The notes below the pieces were generated by a model. The model was not told the DNA's origin. It searched no databases and saw nothing but the letters and a program-made list of their open reading frames with translations. Shown one piece after another: positions 18,003-26,622 of a DNA stretch of 64,000 bases. The position numbers and the translations under genes were made by a program. The stretch's first letter is position 1, and the number at the start of each line of letters is the position of its first letter. This DNA is from JAQUTK01 sp963677415 (lineage in GTDB: Bacteria; Bacteroidota; Bacteroidia; Bacteroidales; JAQUTK01), in NCBI GenBank assembly GCA_963677415.2, contig CAXXFJ010000016.1:20744-84743 (forward strand), read 5' to 3'.

Positions 18003-19437
18003 AAAGCATTGGGCTGAACAGTCTGCAAAACGATTCTTTACATCTTTCTATTAGCGGACGTTTAATCCATTCTTTAACTCGGATACGAACACAATCTTGT
18101 TGGTCGTTCAAAAAGATACGTTTCAACTCTTTGGCCGTGTTCTCATCATATATAAAAGCATTGATTTCGAAGTTATGTTCAAAACTTCTGAAGTCCATAT
18201 TTGTGGATCCGATTGTTGAGAAATAATCGTCCCATACTACTGCTTTGGAGTGTAAAAACCCTTTTTTGTAGAAATAGACTTTAACACCGGCCTCCATAAT
18301 CTCTTTTAAGAAAGAGCGTGATGCACTTCTGACCATCGGGACATCTGCTTCTTCAGGTAACATGAGTCTAATATCCACATCGGCAAGTGCACAGGCTTTG
18401 AAAGCCTGCATTATACTGTCTGTAGGAAGAAAATAAGGTGTTTGTATGTAGATGTATTCTTTGGCATTTGTAAGTGCAAATAAGATCCCTTGCATGATAT
18501 TATGCCAATGGTCTGTCGGTCCTGAAGTTGCAATCTGAATAGCAACATCTCCATAATCACCAATATCAGGGAAGTAATCACGGGAAGAAACTAGTGTTTG
18601 GTCTACAAAGAACCAATCCAGTAGAAAAGAAGATTGAAGTCCATAAATGGCGCGTCCTGTGATTTTCATGTGTGTATCTCTCCAGTTGCCCCATTTTACC
18701 CCATCTATATATCTGTCTGCAATATTCATGCCGCCAATAAATCCTGTATACCCATCGATGACTACTACTTTACGATGATTTCTGTAATTTATTTTGTTTG
18801 CGAAAGCAGGAAAACGGACCTTTAAAAAGCCTCTAACCTCAATACCTTCTTCTTTCATCCGTTCGTAAAACTCTTTATCAACTTTCCAGCAAGCTGCATC
18901 ATCATAGATTACCCTTACTTTAACCCCTTCTTTTGTTTTTATGGCAAGAAGATCCAGAAGTTTATTCCCAATATGATCATCCTCAATCTTGAAATACTGG
19001 AGATGAATATGATGTTTCGCCTTTTCAATTGCATCAAAGAGTGCTGTCATTTTCTCTTCTCCGGTTGTATAGATTTTAATCTTATTCCCTGCAAATGGGA
19101 GGGCGTGATTATTGCCTTGGAGTAAGTGTATTAGGTGATGTGCTTTTTCTTCTATCCGATCTAGCTCGCTACTGTCAAATTTCTCAAACATTCTGTCTTT
19201 AACCTGGTGGTCTATTCTCCTGGATATCATTCGTTTTTTACGGATATCCTGTCCGAAGAAAAAGTAAAGAATCAGACCGGCAAATGGGAGGAAATATATA
19301 ACAACAACCCATGAAATTGTTTTAAGAGGATTCTTATTTTCCATGATAATGACAAAAATGACACCGAAAATAGAAATCCACAGCACGATATTTCCTAGGA
19401 TCGGGAGTAGTGTCTGAATAGAAGTTTCAATATTCAT
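18001..19437 (-). CDS. cls: cardiolipin synthase
   Basis: Phospholipase-D superfamily enzyme that joins two phosphatidylglycerols to make cardiolipin at the inner membrane. There are two N-terminal membrane helices (about residues 10-33 and 40-62). Both HKD motifs are complete: NHRKVVVIDGYTGFIGGMN near 222 and LHSKAVVWDDYFSTIGSTNMD near 400. The 478-residue length is normal. It is transcribed alone, with a -7 box (TACCTTTG, minus strand) about 53 bases upstream. Confidence 0.93.
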   Translation of the reverse strand: MNIETSIQTLLPILGNIVLWISIFGVIFVIIMENKNPLKTISWVVVIYFLPFAGLILYFFFGQDIRKKRMISRRIDHQVKDRMFEKFDSSELDRIEEKAHHLIHLLQGNNHALPFAGNKIKIYTTGEEKMTALFDAIEKAKHHIHLQYFKIEDDHIGNKLLDLLAIKTKEGVKVRVIYDDAACWKVDKEFYERMKEEGIEVRGFLKVRFPAFANKINYRNHRKVVVIDGYTGFIGGMNIADRYIDGVKWGNWRDTHMKITGRAIYGLQSSFLLDWFFVDQTLVSSRDYFPDIGDYGDVAIQIATSGPTDHWHNIMQGILFALTNAKEYIYIQTPYFLPTDSIMQAFKACALADVDIRLMLPEEADVPMVRSASRSFLKEIMEAGVKVYFYKKGFLHSKAVVWDDYFSTIGSTNMDFRSFEHNFEINAFIYDENTAKELKRIFLNDQQDCVRIRVKEWIKRPLIERCKESFCRLFSPML

Positions 19438-19489
19438 ATGATATTTCTATTTAGAAATGAAACAATTCATTTCCTTTGCATAGTTTGCC

Positions 19490-19497
19490 CAAAGGTA
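19490..19497 (-). promoter_or_regulatory. -7 box of cls
   Basis: Reads TACCTTTG on the minus strand, a full match to the -7 consensus. No ideal -33 box was found. Confidence 0.5.
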
Positions 19498-19549
19498 TTA
19501 ATTTATTTATAAATCCTTTTATTGAACGTAACTTTATAATCAGAACGAT

Positions 19550-19870
19550 TACTTTTGCAAATGAGAAAAGTTGAAACTGAATTTTGATTAGTTATTGTTC
19601 TATTTTTATCAAGAGGTGCGAGGATAGTAGTGAAATTATTGATTTCACTCAAATACAGTGGCAGATTTGAGTTTAAAAGTGAGTATTTAATGTTAAAAGC
19701 TGAGTAAGTGCCAAAAATATGTTGTACAATATGTTTTTATCCTTGCATAGGAGTAAAAAAAACGCAACCTTTGCGACCGTTAACCTGAAAACAATCTTTT
19801 TTACCTTAATAAAACTGATACCTATTGAAGACGTAAAAAGGGAGCATTGAGAAATGTTCCCTTTTTGAAT
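19550..19870 (+). ncRNA. possible structured non-coding RNA (unidentified)
   Basis: No gene of useful length occupies 19438-19871. On the plus strand the stretch has a -7 box (TACTTTTG, 19550-19557), two abutting hairpins (AGTGAAAT/ATTTCACT at 19629-19649 and CTCAAAT/ATTTGAG at 19648-19671), a TTGTACAA palindrome at 19722-19729, a weaker -7-like AACCTTTG at 19766-19773, and a strong terminator hairpin at 19835-19866. A transcript of about 300 bases, or a shorter one of about 90 from the second start, is possible. An ATG at 19561 opens only eight codons. I do not recognise a known RNA family, and a decayed gene or long untranslated region is an alternative. Confidence 0.3.
19835..19866. terminator. 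bidirectional terminator hairpin
   Basis: A 14-bp stem with one G-T pair and a GAGA loop, with A5 and T5 at its ends so it works in either direction. It lies just downstream of the small anchored-protein gene on the minus strand and would also end a plus-strand transcript from 19550. Confidence 0.75.
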
Positions 19871-19871
19871 T

Positions 19872-20123
19872 TTAAGACTTCCTCTTTTTGTAACCTGAAT
19901 ATAAATAAGCCAGCAGACCGGTGATAAGTATTCCGTCTCCTATTGGCGTTGAGGGTTCAATAATTGAATCATCTGGAATACCAGCAAAAGACCCACTGCT
20001 ACGATCGACTTCAAACCAATACGTTCCGCCTGCTTCATTATCTGAATTGATAGAAGTGGTAGGTCCAAAGAAGCTGTTAAGTAACAGAAATGAAGAGAGA
20101 AATGTGATTGTTAGTGTATGCAT
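19872..20123 (-). CDS. small exported protein with a GDG-TM-KKRK C-terminal anchor
   Basis: An 83-residue protein of unknown function. It has a hydrophobic N-terminal segment that looks like a signal peptide (MHTLTITFLSSFLLLNSFF), a short polar middle (about 20-55), then STPIGDGILITGLLAYLYSGYKKRKS: a Pro/Gly-Asp-Gly motif, a hydrophobic helix and a basic end. That three-part tail resembles sorting signals of the CTERM type in general layout, but I cannot assign it to a named family. It starts four bases after the stop of the 749-residue secreted protein, so the two form an operon and may act together. Confidence 0.6.
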   Translation of the reverse strand: MHTLTITFLSSFLLLNSFFGPTTSINSDNEAGGTYWFEVDRSSGSFAGIPDDSIIEPSTPIGDGILITGLLAYLYSGYKKRKS

Positions 20124-20127
20124 TGTT

Positions 20128-22377
20128 TTATTTGTTTTCTGAGATTAATTTATAGATACTAGTACTGTTTTCAACTTTTATGGAGATAATTATTATTCCT
20201 GTATATCCTTTTAGAGGAAGCCAAAATTCTGACGTGATATTTCCGTCGTATAGATTTATTCCTTGAGTATTGGTAATATGCAATTGTATTCTTTTGCCGG
20301 GGTTAGAAAGATGCAGACAGCCATTGTCAATAGTTGGAGCATAATAACTTTCTGTTTCATGGTTGTTTTTAGTCGTTTCAGAGTTGCCTTTCAGTTGAAG
20401 AAGGAAACGGTTCTCCTCATTTCCGGATGATGTAAATGTCACTTCTTCTTCACTGAGCAGATCATAGCTAGTATCGTTGTGCAGGTCAATCAACGTCAAC
20501 ACTTTAAGAGTATTTAGTCCTTCCATAAAAAAGGTGTAATCCCCTTCTATAGGACAATAAACGATAAGAGGTATTATTGTATCAATGTCAAGAGGCATCG
20601 TGTTTACTGCAATCTCCACATCACTGGCAATCGAAGAGATTTGTGGCATCGTTTTATCTAAACTCTTAAGTTTATATGCATCTTCATTCTGGAAAAATGC
20701 ATTTCTTCCGTTAGGAGTCAGATGAAATATGGTTTTATCGGTTTTCGTCTGATCTTCATTTGACATGATTGAAAGGCTGAAAGATGTCTTTTCTTCTACT
20801 GAGAGACTTTTTGAGTTAGCTACAGATGCTGTTGTGTATGTAATTGCTCCGTTTCCTGTTGCTTTTACGAAAAAAGCCTCGAAAGGTTTGAGGGGTAGAG
20901 TATTCTCCTCCATATTGAAGACTTCATATGTGTGTGAATCCTGGTTGTAATGGTACGCAAAAGGAGTTAAACCACTAAGAGATGGTTTTTCATTGAGTTG
21001 CAGACTGTTTAGCAAGGGGTTTCCAACAAGAATCCATCCTGTGTGTGGCGATTCAGTATTGTTATTGTGAATATAGCAGGTCGTGTTAATAGTCTCACTG
21101 CTACTAAATGTCGGCACTGATGCAGCTTCAAAGCAAATCTCCTGTGTAGTAGAAGTTGCGTCTATGGCTATCAGATAGCCTTTATTCTTCTCGAAGACGA
21201 TAGTTGATTCATCTGTTGGTATGGTAGTAATAGACCAATTGTCAGTACTTGTTCCATTTACTGCTCTCTTCTCACCATCATATGATTTGATATAAAGGTG
21301 ATTGCCATCTTCTGTTGTCGTTTTATCACCTATATCAAATAGCTTGATTCCACTTGGTTTTACATCAAATGGGAAAGATATAAAATACCATTTCCCTTTT
21401 TCCGGAAGCGTTTTAGTTACCGTTAGTTTATTTGCCACACTCAAAATGCCTCCGTCACTGATGATTTCTGATGTGCCATACGCATCATCTGAATACAAAT
21501 CAAGTTGCTTTACTGACAATGCAGATCCGGTTGAAAGATTCAAAGACTTTCCAGGTGCAATTTGTACTTCTCCGGCATTTTGAGATGAACTGAGTGTTGT
21601 GTTATGATTGAGAATGAAGTTCTCATATTTCTGAGGAAGTCCTAAAGACCAGATAGATTGGTCGGTAAGAACTCCTTCCCCTGTCGTCGTATTGAGTACT
21701 TCCCGAACGATGAGGTTGTCAAGGGAGATGCGGCTTTGTTTGCTTGGCGACTCCTTTCCACTATAGTAAAACCACCTTAATTCGTATTTATCCACGAAAA
21801 CATTAGATGAGCTTGAATACCAATTCTCATTACTTTTTTCAATTGAATATTCAGTAAGCAACTGATTTCCTACTATTTTTGAAGGAGAATATTTACCAAC
21901 ATTTGAAAAGAAGCTATAACCCAGATCCATGTATTGCATCTGTAAGTAGTTTTTCGTTGTTGTTTTTTGTACTAGAGTTCTGCATGACCACGATATGTTA
22001 AGTCTACGAACTCCAACGGGAGAAAGTGTATCTAAGAGAAAGCCACCATAAGCATGTGTGCTTGTATTACCTAAGTAACTAATGCCAGCCGTACTATCTG
22101 TATTTTCATTTCTCCATCCAGCATCAGTAAGAGAAGATGGATTGTCTATTGATGAGTAAATAAAGAATTTGTATGATGAAGCGGAATTAGAAGGCGAATT
22201 TATTGTTCCCCCATTATCATATCGAAAGACTCTGATCCCTGCCGGAGGTAATCCTTCAGTCTTGTTTTTTTCCATCTTGTAGAGTATTCGCGTTGCTGGA
22301 AGTGTTCCGTTCTGAGCAAATAATAACAATGGACTGCACAAAAGACATGCAATCCCTAAGAGGACAACGTTTTTCAT
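20128..22377 (-). CDS. large secreted protein of unknown function
   Basis: A 749-residue protein with a clear signal peptide (MKNVVLLGIACLLCSPLLLFAQNG). The rest is rich in Ser, Thr, Asn and aromatic residues and looks beta-structured. Residues about 60-225 read like a jelly-roll domain (LNISWSCRT, YELRWFYYSG, SRISLDNLIVREV); later parts include ILVGNPLLNSLQL and FEAFFVKATGNGAITYT, the style of Bacteroidetes cell-surface adhesin-like proteins. The last 70 residues (GKRIQLHITNTQGINLYDG, LPLKGYTGIIIISIKVEN) resemble in outline a C-terminal sorting or beta-sandwich domain such as that of type IX secretion cargo, but this is uncertain. First gene of a pair with the small anchored protein. Confidence 0.65.
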   Translation of the reverse strand: MKNVVLLGIACLLCSPLLLFAQNGTLPATRILYKMEKNKTEGLPPAGIRVFRYDNGGTINSPSNSASSYKFFIYSSIDNPSSLTDAGWRNENTDSTAGISYLGNTSTHAYGGFLLDTLSPVGVRRLNISWSCRTLVQKTTTKNYLQMQYMDLGYSFFSNVGKYSPSKIVGNQLLTEYSIEKSNENWYSSSSNVFVDKYELRWFYYSGKESPSKQSRISLDNLIVREVLNTTTGEGVLTDQSIWSLGLPQKYENFILNHNTTLSSSQNAGEVQIAPGKSLNLSTGSALSVKQLDLYSDDAYGTSEIISDGGILSVANKLTVTKTLPEKGKWYFISFPFDVKPSGIKLFDIGDKTTTEDGNHLYIKSYDGEKRAVNGTSTDNWSITTIPTDESTIVFEKNKGYLIAIDATSTTQEICFEAASVPTFSSSETINTTCYIHNNNTESPHTGWILVGNPLLNSLQLNEKPSLSGLTPFAYHYNQDSHTYEVFNMEENTLPLKPFEAFFVKATGNGAITYTTASVANSKSLSVEEKTSFSLSIMSNEDQTKTDKTIFHLTPNGRNAFFQNEDAYKLKSLDKTMPQISSIASDVEIAVNTMPLDIDTIIPLIVYCPIEGDYTFFMEGLNTLKVLTLIDLHNDTSYDLLSEEEVTFTSSGNEENRFLLQLKGNSETTKNNHETESYYAPTIDNGCLHLSNPGKRIQLHITNTQGINLYDGNITSEFWLPLKGYTGIIIISIKVENSTSIYKLISENK

Positions 22378-22459
22378 AGTATGTAAATTGATTTTGAGAT
22401 GTTAATCCCCGAATGTGGGGTGTTTGAGTGATTCTGAATTGGTCTCAGCTATATGTCAA

Positions 22460-22467
22460 CAAACGTA
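22460..22467 (-). promoter_or_regulatory. -7 box of the secreted-protein operon
   Basis: Reads TACGTTTG on the minus strand, a full consensus match about 83 bases upstream of the ATG. The leader contains a small CCCC/GGGG hairpin (around 22410). Confidence 0.45.
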
Positions 22468-23036
22468 CAACATTATAACTACTTCAACTATTTAAACTGT
22501 TAGAAAGCGTGAATTAGGTGAATATTAACGACTAAAAGAACTGTAATATGTTTAAAAGAAAGTCTTAGAACCTCTGTTTTGTTTTTTGGAATGAGAAAGA
22601 GTACTCTTCTTCTCAACGATGAACTATGAAAGATTACACTCTATTGCTTTTCCTATGGGTTGATGCTTTCGGACTTGTTACCTCTTAGTGAAAGTCTTCT
22701 TCTTAAATGAGCAAAAGACAATAATATTACTCATGAAATCGAGCGAACCTGCTCTTTTAGTACAACATTGATTCTAATGAATGACAAATCTGGTTCGGGA
22801 TTAGAATATTATTTATTAGAGGAAGAAGTGCTTTTTATTCATTTGTTTTACGCTGATAGTTTCAACCAGGATGTATGAAAAAGCATTATCTGATCTGGTT
22901 TCTTCCTTATAAATACCAATGATATTTGTTTATTATTTGAAACAAAGCTACTGAAATATTTACCCGTAAAAATAAAACTTTCATATTTTATAAATAAATC
23001 ATTCCATTTTGCAATCTCTATATGGCAATTTTGTTG

Positions 23037-23044
23037 TACTTTTG
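23037..23044 (+). promoter_or_regulatory. -7 box of pta-ackA
   Basis: TACTTTTG, a full -7 match. A TTTG at 23008-23011 is 25 bases upstream, further than ideal. The predicted leader is about 75 bases. Confidence 0.55.
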
Positions 23045-23124
23045 TCACATCAAAGATTTCTACCCATAAATGCACTTTGTAGAATCTCAACACAATATAT
23101 ACATTATCTAATAGAAAAGTAAGA

Positions 23125-24141
23125 ATGGATTTAATGAGCCGCATCGTTGATAAGGCAAAAGCTAAACCTCAACGTATCATATTATCAGAAGGAACGGAAA
23201 TCAGAACATTGCAGGCAGCTGAGCAGTTGCTAAATGATCAGGTTGCTGAGATTATTTTAATTGGCAATCCTGGTGTTATTAAGGGAATTGCCACAGAGCG
23301 TGAATGGCGTAATCTTGATAAGGCAGTAATTGTTGATCCTGAAAATCACGAGAAGAAACAATTGTATACAGAGTTGCTCTACGAACTTCGTAAGGCGAAA
23401 GGCATGACAATGGAGGAGGCAGAGACCTTGACAAAGAATCCATTGTATCTTGCTTGTTTGATGATTAAGAACGGAGATGCTGACGGCGAAGTTGCTGGAG
23501 CCATCAATACAACCGGGAATGTGCTTAGGCCTGCTTTCCAAATTATCAAAACATTGCCCGGAGTTAAAGCTATTTCCGGTGCATATCTAATGTTTATTCC
23601 TAATAAGTCGTACGGTGAAGATGGTTTGCTGATTTTTGCAGACTGTGCTGTTAACCCTGTCCCTTCTGCTCAGGAGCTGGCAGAGATCGCTATTTGTACT
23701 GCAAAAACGGCTCGTGATATTGCCGGAATTATTGAGCCTCGTGTTGCAATGCTTAGTTTCTCAACCAAAGGAAGTGCAAATCATGAAGTCGTTGATAAGG
23801 TAGCGGAAGCAACAGCTATAGCTCACGAATTGTGCCCTACTTTAGTTGTTGATGGTGAAATGCAGGCCGATACAGCTCTAGTACCTTCTGTCGGAAGTAC
23901 AAAAGCTCCTGGTAGTCCTGTTGCCGGAAAGGCTAATATTCTTGTATTTCCTTGTTTAGAGGCAGGGAATATCGGATACAAACTAGTACAGCGTCTTTCT
24001 GGAGGAGAGGCTGTAGGGCCGATCCTGCAGGGAATAGCAGCTCCAATCAATGATTTGAGTCGTGGCTGTTCCTGGGAAGATATATACAAAATGGTGGCTG
24101 TTACAGCCAATCAATCGATCGGGATTAAATCAAGAAAATAA
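23125..24141 (+). CDS. pta: phosphate acetyltransferase
   Basis: Interconverts acetyl-CoA and acetyl phosphate, the first step of acetate production in fermentation. It is 338 residues, the short single-domain form. Family blocks include RIILSEGTEIRTLQAAEQL near 18, GAINTTGNVLRPAFQIIKT near 130, FADCAVNPVPSAQELAEIA near 173, FSTKGSANHEVVDKV near 212, and the CoA/acyl-phosphate site region NILVFPCLEAGNIGYKLVQRL near 270. It is followed 11 bases later by ackA, the usual pairing. Confidence 0.95.
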   Translation: MDLMSRIVDKAKAKPQRIILSEGTEIRTLQAAEQLLNDQVAEIILIGNPGVIKGIATEREWRNLDKAVIVDPENHEKKQLYTELLYELRKAKGMTMEEAETLTKNPLYLACLMIKNGDADGEVAGAINTTGNVLRPAFQIIKTLPGVKAISGAYLMFIPNKSYGEDGLLIFADCAVNPVPSAQELAEIAICTAKTARDIAGIIEPRVAMLSFSTKGSANHEVVDKVAEATAIAHELCPTLVVDGEMQADTALVPSVGSTKAPGSPVAGKANILVFPCLEAGNIGYKLVQRLSGGEAVGPILQGIAAPINDLSRGCSWEDIYKMVAVTANQSIGIKSRK

Positions 24142-24152
24142 AATTACAGATT

Positions 24153-25352
24153 ATGAAGATATTAGTTTTAAACTGCGGTAGCTCTTCCATCAAATACAAG
24201 ATGTTTGATATGGAGTCAAAAGACCTTATTGCACAAGGCAGTATCGAAAAGATCGGGTTGCAAGATTCTTTCTTGAAAATGACTAATGCGAAGACTCACG
24301 AGACTGTTGTTATAAGCAGAACAATTATTGAGCATACAGCTGGTATAGAATTGATTTTTAACGCACTTTTAAGCAAAGAGCATGGTTGTATACAGTCATT
24401 GAATGAAATTGGTGCAGTAGGTCATCGTGTAGTGCATGGTGCTGAGAAGTTTAATCAGTCTGTACGAATTGATAAAGAAGTAAAAGATATGATCTCAAAG
24501 TGTGTTGATATTGCACCACTTCACAATCCGGCCAATCTTAAAGGCATTGCTTCCGTGGAGTCGATTTTACCAAATCTGCCACAGGTTGCTGTTTTTGATA
24601 CTGCTTTCCACCAGTCAATGCCGGATTATGCATATATGTATCCGATTCCTTATAGTTTATATGAGAAATATGGAATACGGCGTTATGGATTTCACGGTAC
24701 ATCTCACCGATATGTCTCTAAGAGAGCCTCTGAATTTTTAGGAATACCTCTCGTTGGATCAAAGATTATTACTTGTCACATCGGTAATGGTGGATCTATA
24801 ACAGCTGTAAAAGATGGAAAGAGCATTGACACGAGTATGGGATTTACACCGGTAGAGGGCTTAATGATGGGTACTCGCTGCGGAGATGTGGATGCAGGAG
24901 TTATCTCTTTTGTTATGTCAAAAGAGAATCTCAACTCGACCAGTATCTCCAATATGATTAATACAAAAAGCGGATTGCTTGGGGTCTCCGGTGTTTCCAG
25001 TGATATGCGAGAAGTTCAAAAAGCTGCACAAGAGGGAAATGAACGTGCCAAATTAGCAGAGAAAATGTATTTCTATCGTATCCGTAAATATATCGGTTCG
25101 TATGCTGCTGCTTTAGGAGGTGTTGATGTTATCGTATTTACTGGTGGTGTAGGTGAGAACCAAAGTAATGCGCGTCAGGCAAGTTGCGATGACCTGGAGT
25201 TTATGGGGGTCAAACTGGATGTTGAAAAGAATAAGATGGTTCGTGGAGAAGAAGCTGTTATTTCAGCTCCCGATTCACGCGTAAAGGTAGTGGTTATCCC
25301 TACGGATGAAGAGCTGATGATTGCTCTTGATACGGTTCGAGTTTTATCGTAA
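24153..25352 (+). CDS. ackA: acetate kinase
   Basis: Transfers phosphate from acetyl phosphate to ADP, giving ATP and acetate, the energy-yielding end of the Pta-AckA route. The first ASKHA signature is MKILVLNCGSSSIKYK at the N-terminus, the second is YGFHGTSHRYVS near 177. GHRVVHGAEKF, the catalytic-Asp stretch VAVFDTAFHQSMP near 147, and the adenosine-binding VFTGGVGENQ near 328 are intact. The 399-residue length is standard. The operon ends at an 18-bp hairpin. Confidence 0.96.
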   Translation: MKILVLNCGSSSIKYKMFDMESKDLIAQGSIEKIGLQDSFLKMTNAKTHETVVISRTIIEHTAGIELIFNALLSKEHGCIQSLNEIGAVGHRVVHGAEKFNQSVRIDKEVKDMISKCVDIAPLHNPANLKGIASVESILPNLPQVAVFDTAFHQSMPDYAYMYPIPYSLYEKYGIRRYGFHGTSHRYVSKRASEFLGIPLVGSKIITCHIGNGGSITAVKDGKSIDTSMGFTPVEGLMMGTRCGDVDAGVISFVMSKENLNSTSISNMINTKSGLLGVSGVSSDMREVQKAAQEGNERAKLAEKMYFYRIRKYIGSYAAALGGVDVIVFTGGVGENQSNARQASCDDLEFMGVKLDVEKNKMVRGEEAVISAPDSRVKVVVIPTDEELMIALDTVRVLS

Positions 25353-25365
25353 TACAAAATAGGCG

Positions 25366-25407
25366 AAATAAGAAAGGTCTGCGGTTAATCGCAGACCTTT
25401 CTTATTT
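25366..25407. terminator. bidirectional terminator between ackA and the sulfatase maturase
   Basis: A perfect 18-bp stem (left arm begins AAATAAGAAAGGTCTGCG) with a six-base loop. It sits between convergent genes and includes the maturase stop codon at its right end. Confidence 0.85.
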
Positions 25408-26622
25408 TCCTCTGATCCATGACATCACATTGGAAGGAGGGCGTTCATTTGCAAGTTCATTTGTCATAAACTCCATGTATGGAGTGACATGATGGAAGAA
25501 TGAACGGTATCCTTCACACAGATAATTCAGTCCTCCTTCTCCATCTGCGGTCACAGCAAACCGATTCTTCGGACACTCTCCATTGCATAGCTTTAGGTAG
25601 GAGCATTCTTTGCATTGGCTCGGAAGCAATCGTTTCTTATCCAATCCAAAGTTGAGCTGTTTGGGAGAAAGCATCATCTCAATCAATGATGATTTGTAGA
25701 TATTTCCCAGTTTGTAATCTTCAAACACAAAATGGTCACAGGCATACAGGTCACCATTAAACTCCAATGCAGTGGCATGTCCACACTCTTCCGCATATAT
25801 ACAGGCACCCGGAGGCGCCCCGACCATATTGGCAAGAGTGGAATCAAATAATTGTATATAATATTCTCCCACATCATTCAAGACCCACTCATCAAAGATT
25901 GAAGTATAGAAAGTTCCGAAATCTTTAGGCGAGACATTCCATGAACCAGGTTGACCAACTTCTGAATCATTTAATGAAAGAAGCTTCTGATCTGGAGAGA
26001 AGCGTTCTACAATTGGGCTGAACTGCATATACTTGCTACCAATCTCTTTCAAGAAATGATACACTTCGAGTGGCCGTTTGGAATTGTAATCATGAATTAC
26101 CCCCATAGTATTGAACTCTACTCCGTGTTTCTGTAGCAATTCAACACCTCGCATTACTTGACGGAAAGTGCCCATGCCACCTTTATTCTTCCGGTAACGA
26201 TCATGAATATCCTCTGGACCGTCAATGGAGATTCCGATTAGAAAATCATTCTCTTTGAAGAAGCGGCACCAGTCATCATTCAGCAGGATACCATTTGTCT
26301 GAAGTGCATTTTGAATCCGTTTTCCATGTCCGAGTCTGCGTTGCAATTGGATAGCCTTCTTGTAAAAGGATATGTCACGAAGTAATGTTTCTCCTCCATG
26401 CCACGTAAATAGCACATCAGGTGAAGGTTGCGACTCAATATATATCTCCGTAAATTTTGCCAGGAGTTCGTCACTCATCTGATAGTTCTTCCGGTTTGGA
26501 TACAATTGATCTTTCTCCAGATAATAACAATAGGAGCAATTGAGATTGCAAACAGCTCCTATCGGCTTAAGCATTACATAGAGCGGATATTCTAGCGGAT
26601 TAAATGCAATTGTTTTCTTCAC
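25402..26622 (-). CDS. anaerobic sulfatase-maturating enzyme (radical SAM/SPASM)
   Basis: Radical SAM enzyme that oxidises a sulfatase Ser or Cys to formylglycine without oxygen. The radical SAM cluster is Cys25-x3-Cys29-x2-Cys32 (CNLNCSYC). The SPASM cysteines appear from about residue 275 (CIYAEECG, YACDHF, CKECSYLKLCNGECPKNR). It is 406 residues. Its start overlaps the stop of an upstream Ser-type sulfatase by four bases, so enzyme and substrate are translationally coupled. Confidence 0.92.
   Translation of the reverse strand: MKKTIAFNPLEYPLYVMLKPIGAVCNLNCSYCYYLEKDQLYPNRKNYQMSDELLAKFTEIYIESQPSPDVLFTWHGGETLLRDISFYKKAIQLQRRLGHGKRIQNALQTNGILLNDDWCRFFKENDFLIGISIDGPEDIHDRYRKNKGGMGTFRQVMRGVELLQKHGVEFNTMGVIHDYNSKRPLEVYHFLKEIGSKYMQFSPIVERFSPDQKLLSLNDSEVGQPGSWNVSPKDFGTFYTSIFDEWVLNDVGEYYIQLFDSTLANMVGAPPGACIYAEECGHATALEFNGDLYACDHFVFEDYKLGNIYKSSLIEMMLSPKQLNFGLDKKRLLPSQCKECSYLKLCNGECPKNRFAVTADGEGGLNYLCEGYRSFFHHVTPYMEFMTNELANERPPSNVMSWIRGK

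Larger units (their letters stand above)
22378..23124. other. 747-base intergenic stretch with divergent promoters
   Basis: Separates the secreted-protein operon (minus) from pta (plus). I see no supportable gene. It holds a minus-strand -7 box at 22460-22467, an inverted repeat ATTCTAAT/ATTAGAAT at 22771-22778 and 22800-22807, and a plus-strand -7 box at 23037-23044. The rest is AT-rich and unexplained. Confidence 0.5.

Noticed and set aside
19561..19587. Eight-codon reading frame after the -7 box at 19550, as a leader peptide
   Set aside because: No regulatory codon run and no downstream plus-strand gene to control.
22848..23144. Minus-strand frame of 98 codons before pta
   Set aside because: It begins inside pta, crosses the pta promoter and has no start context or family likeness.
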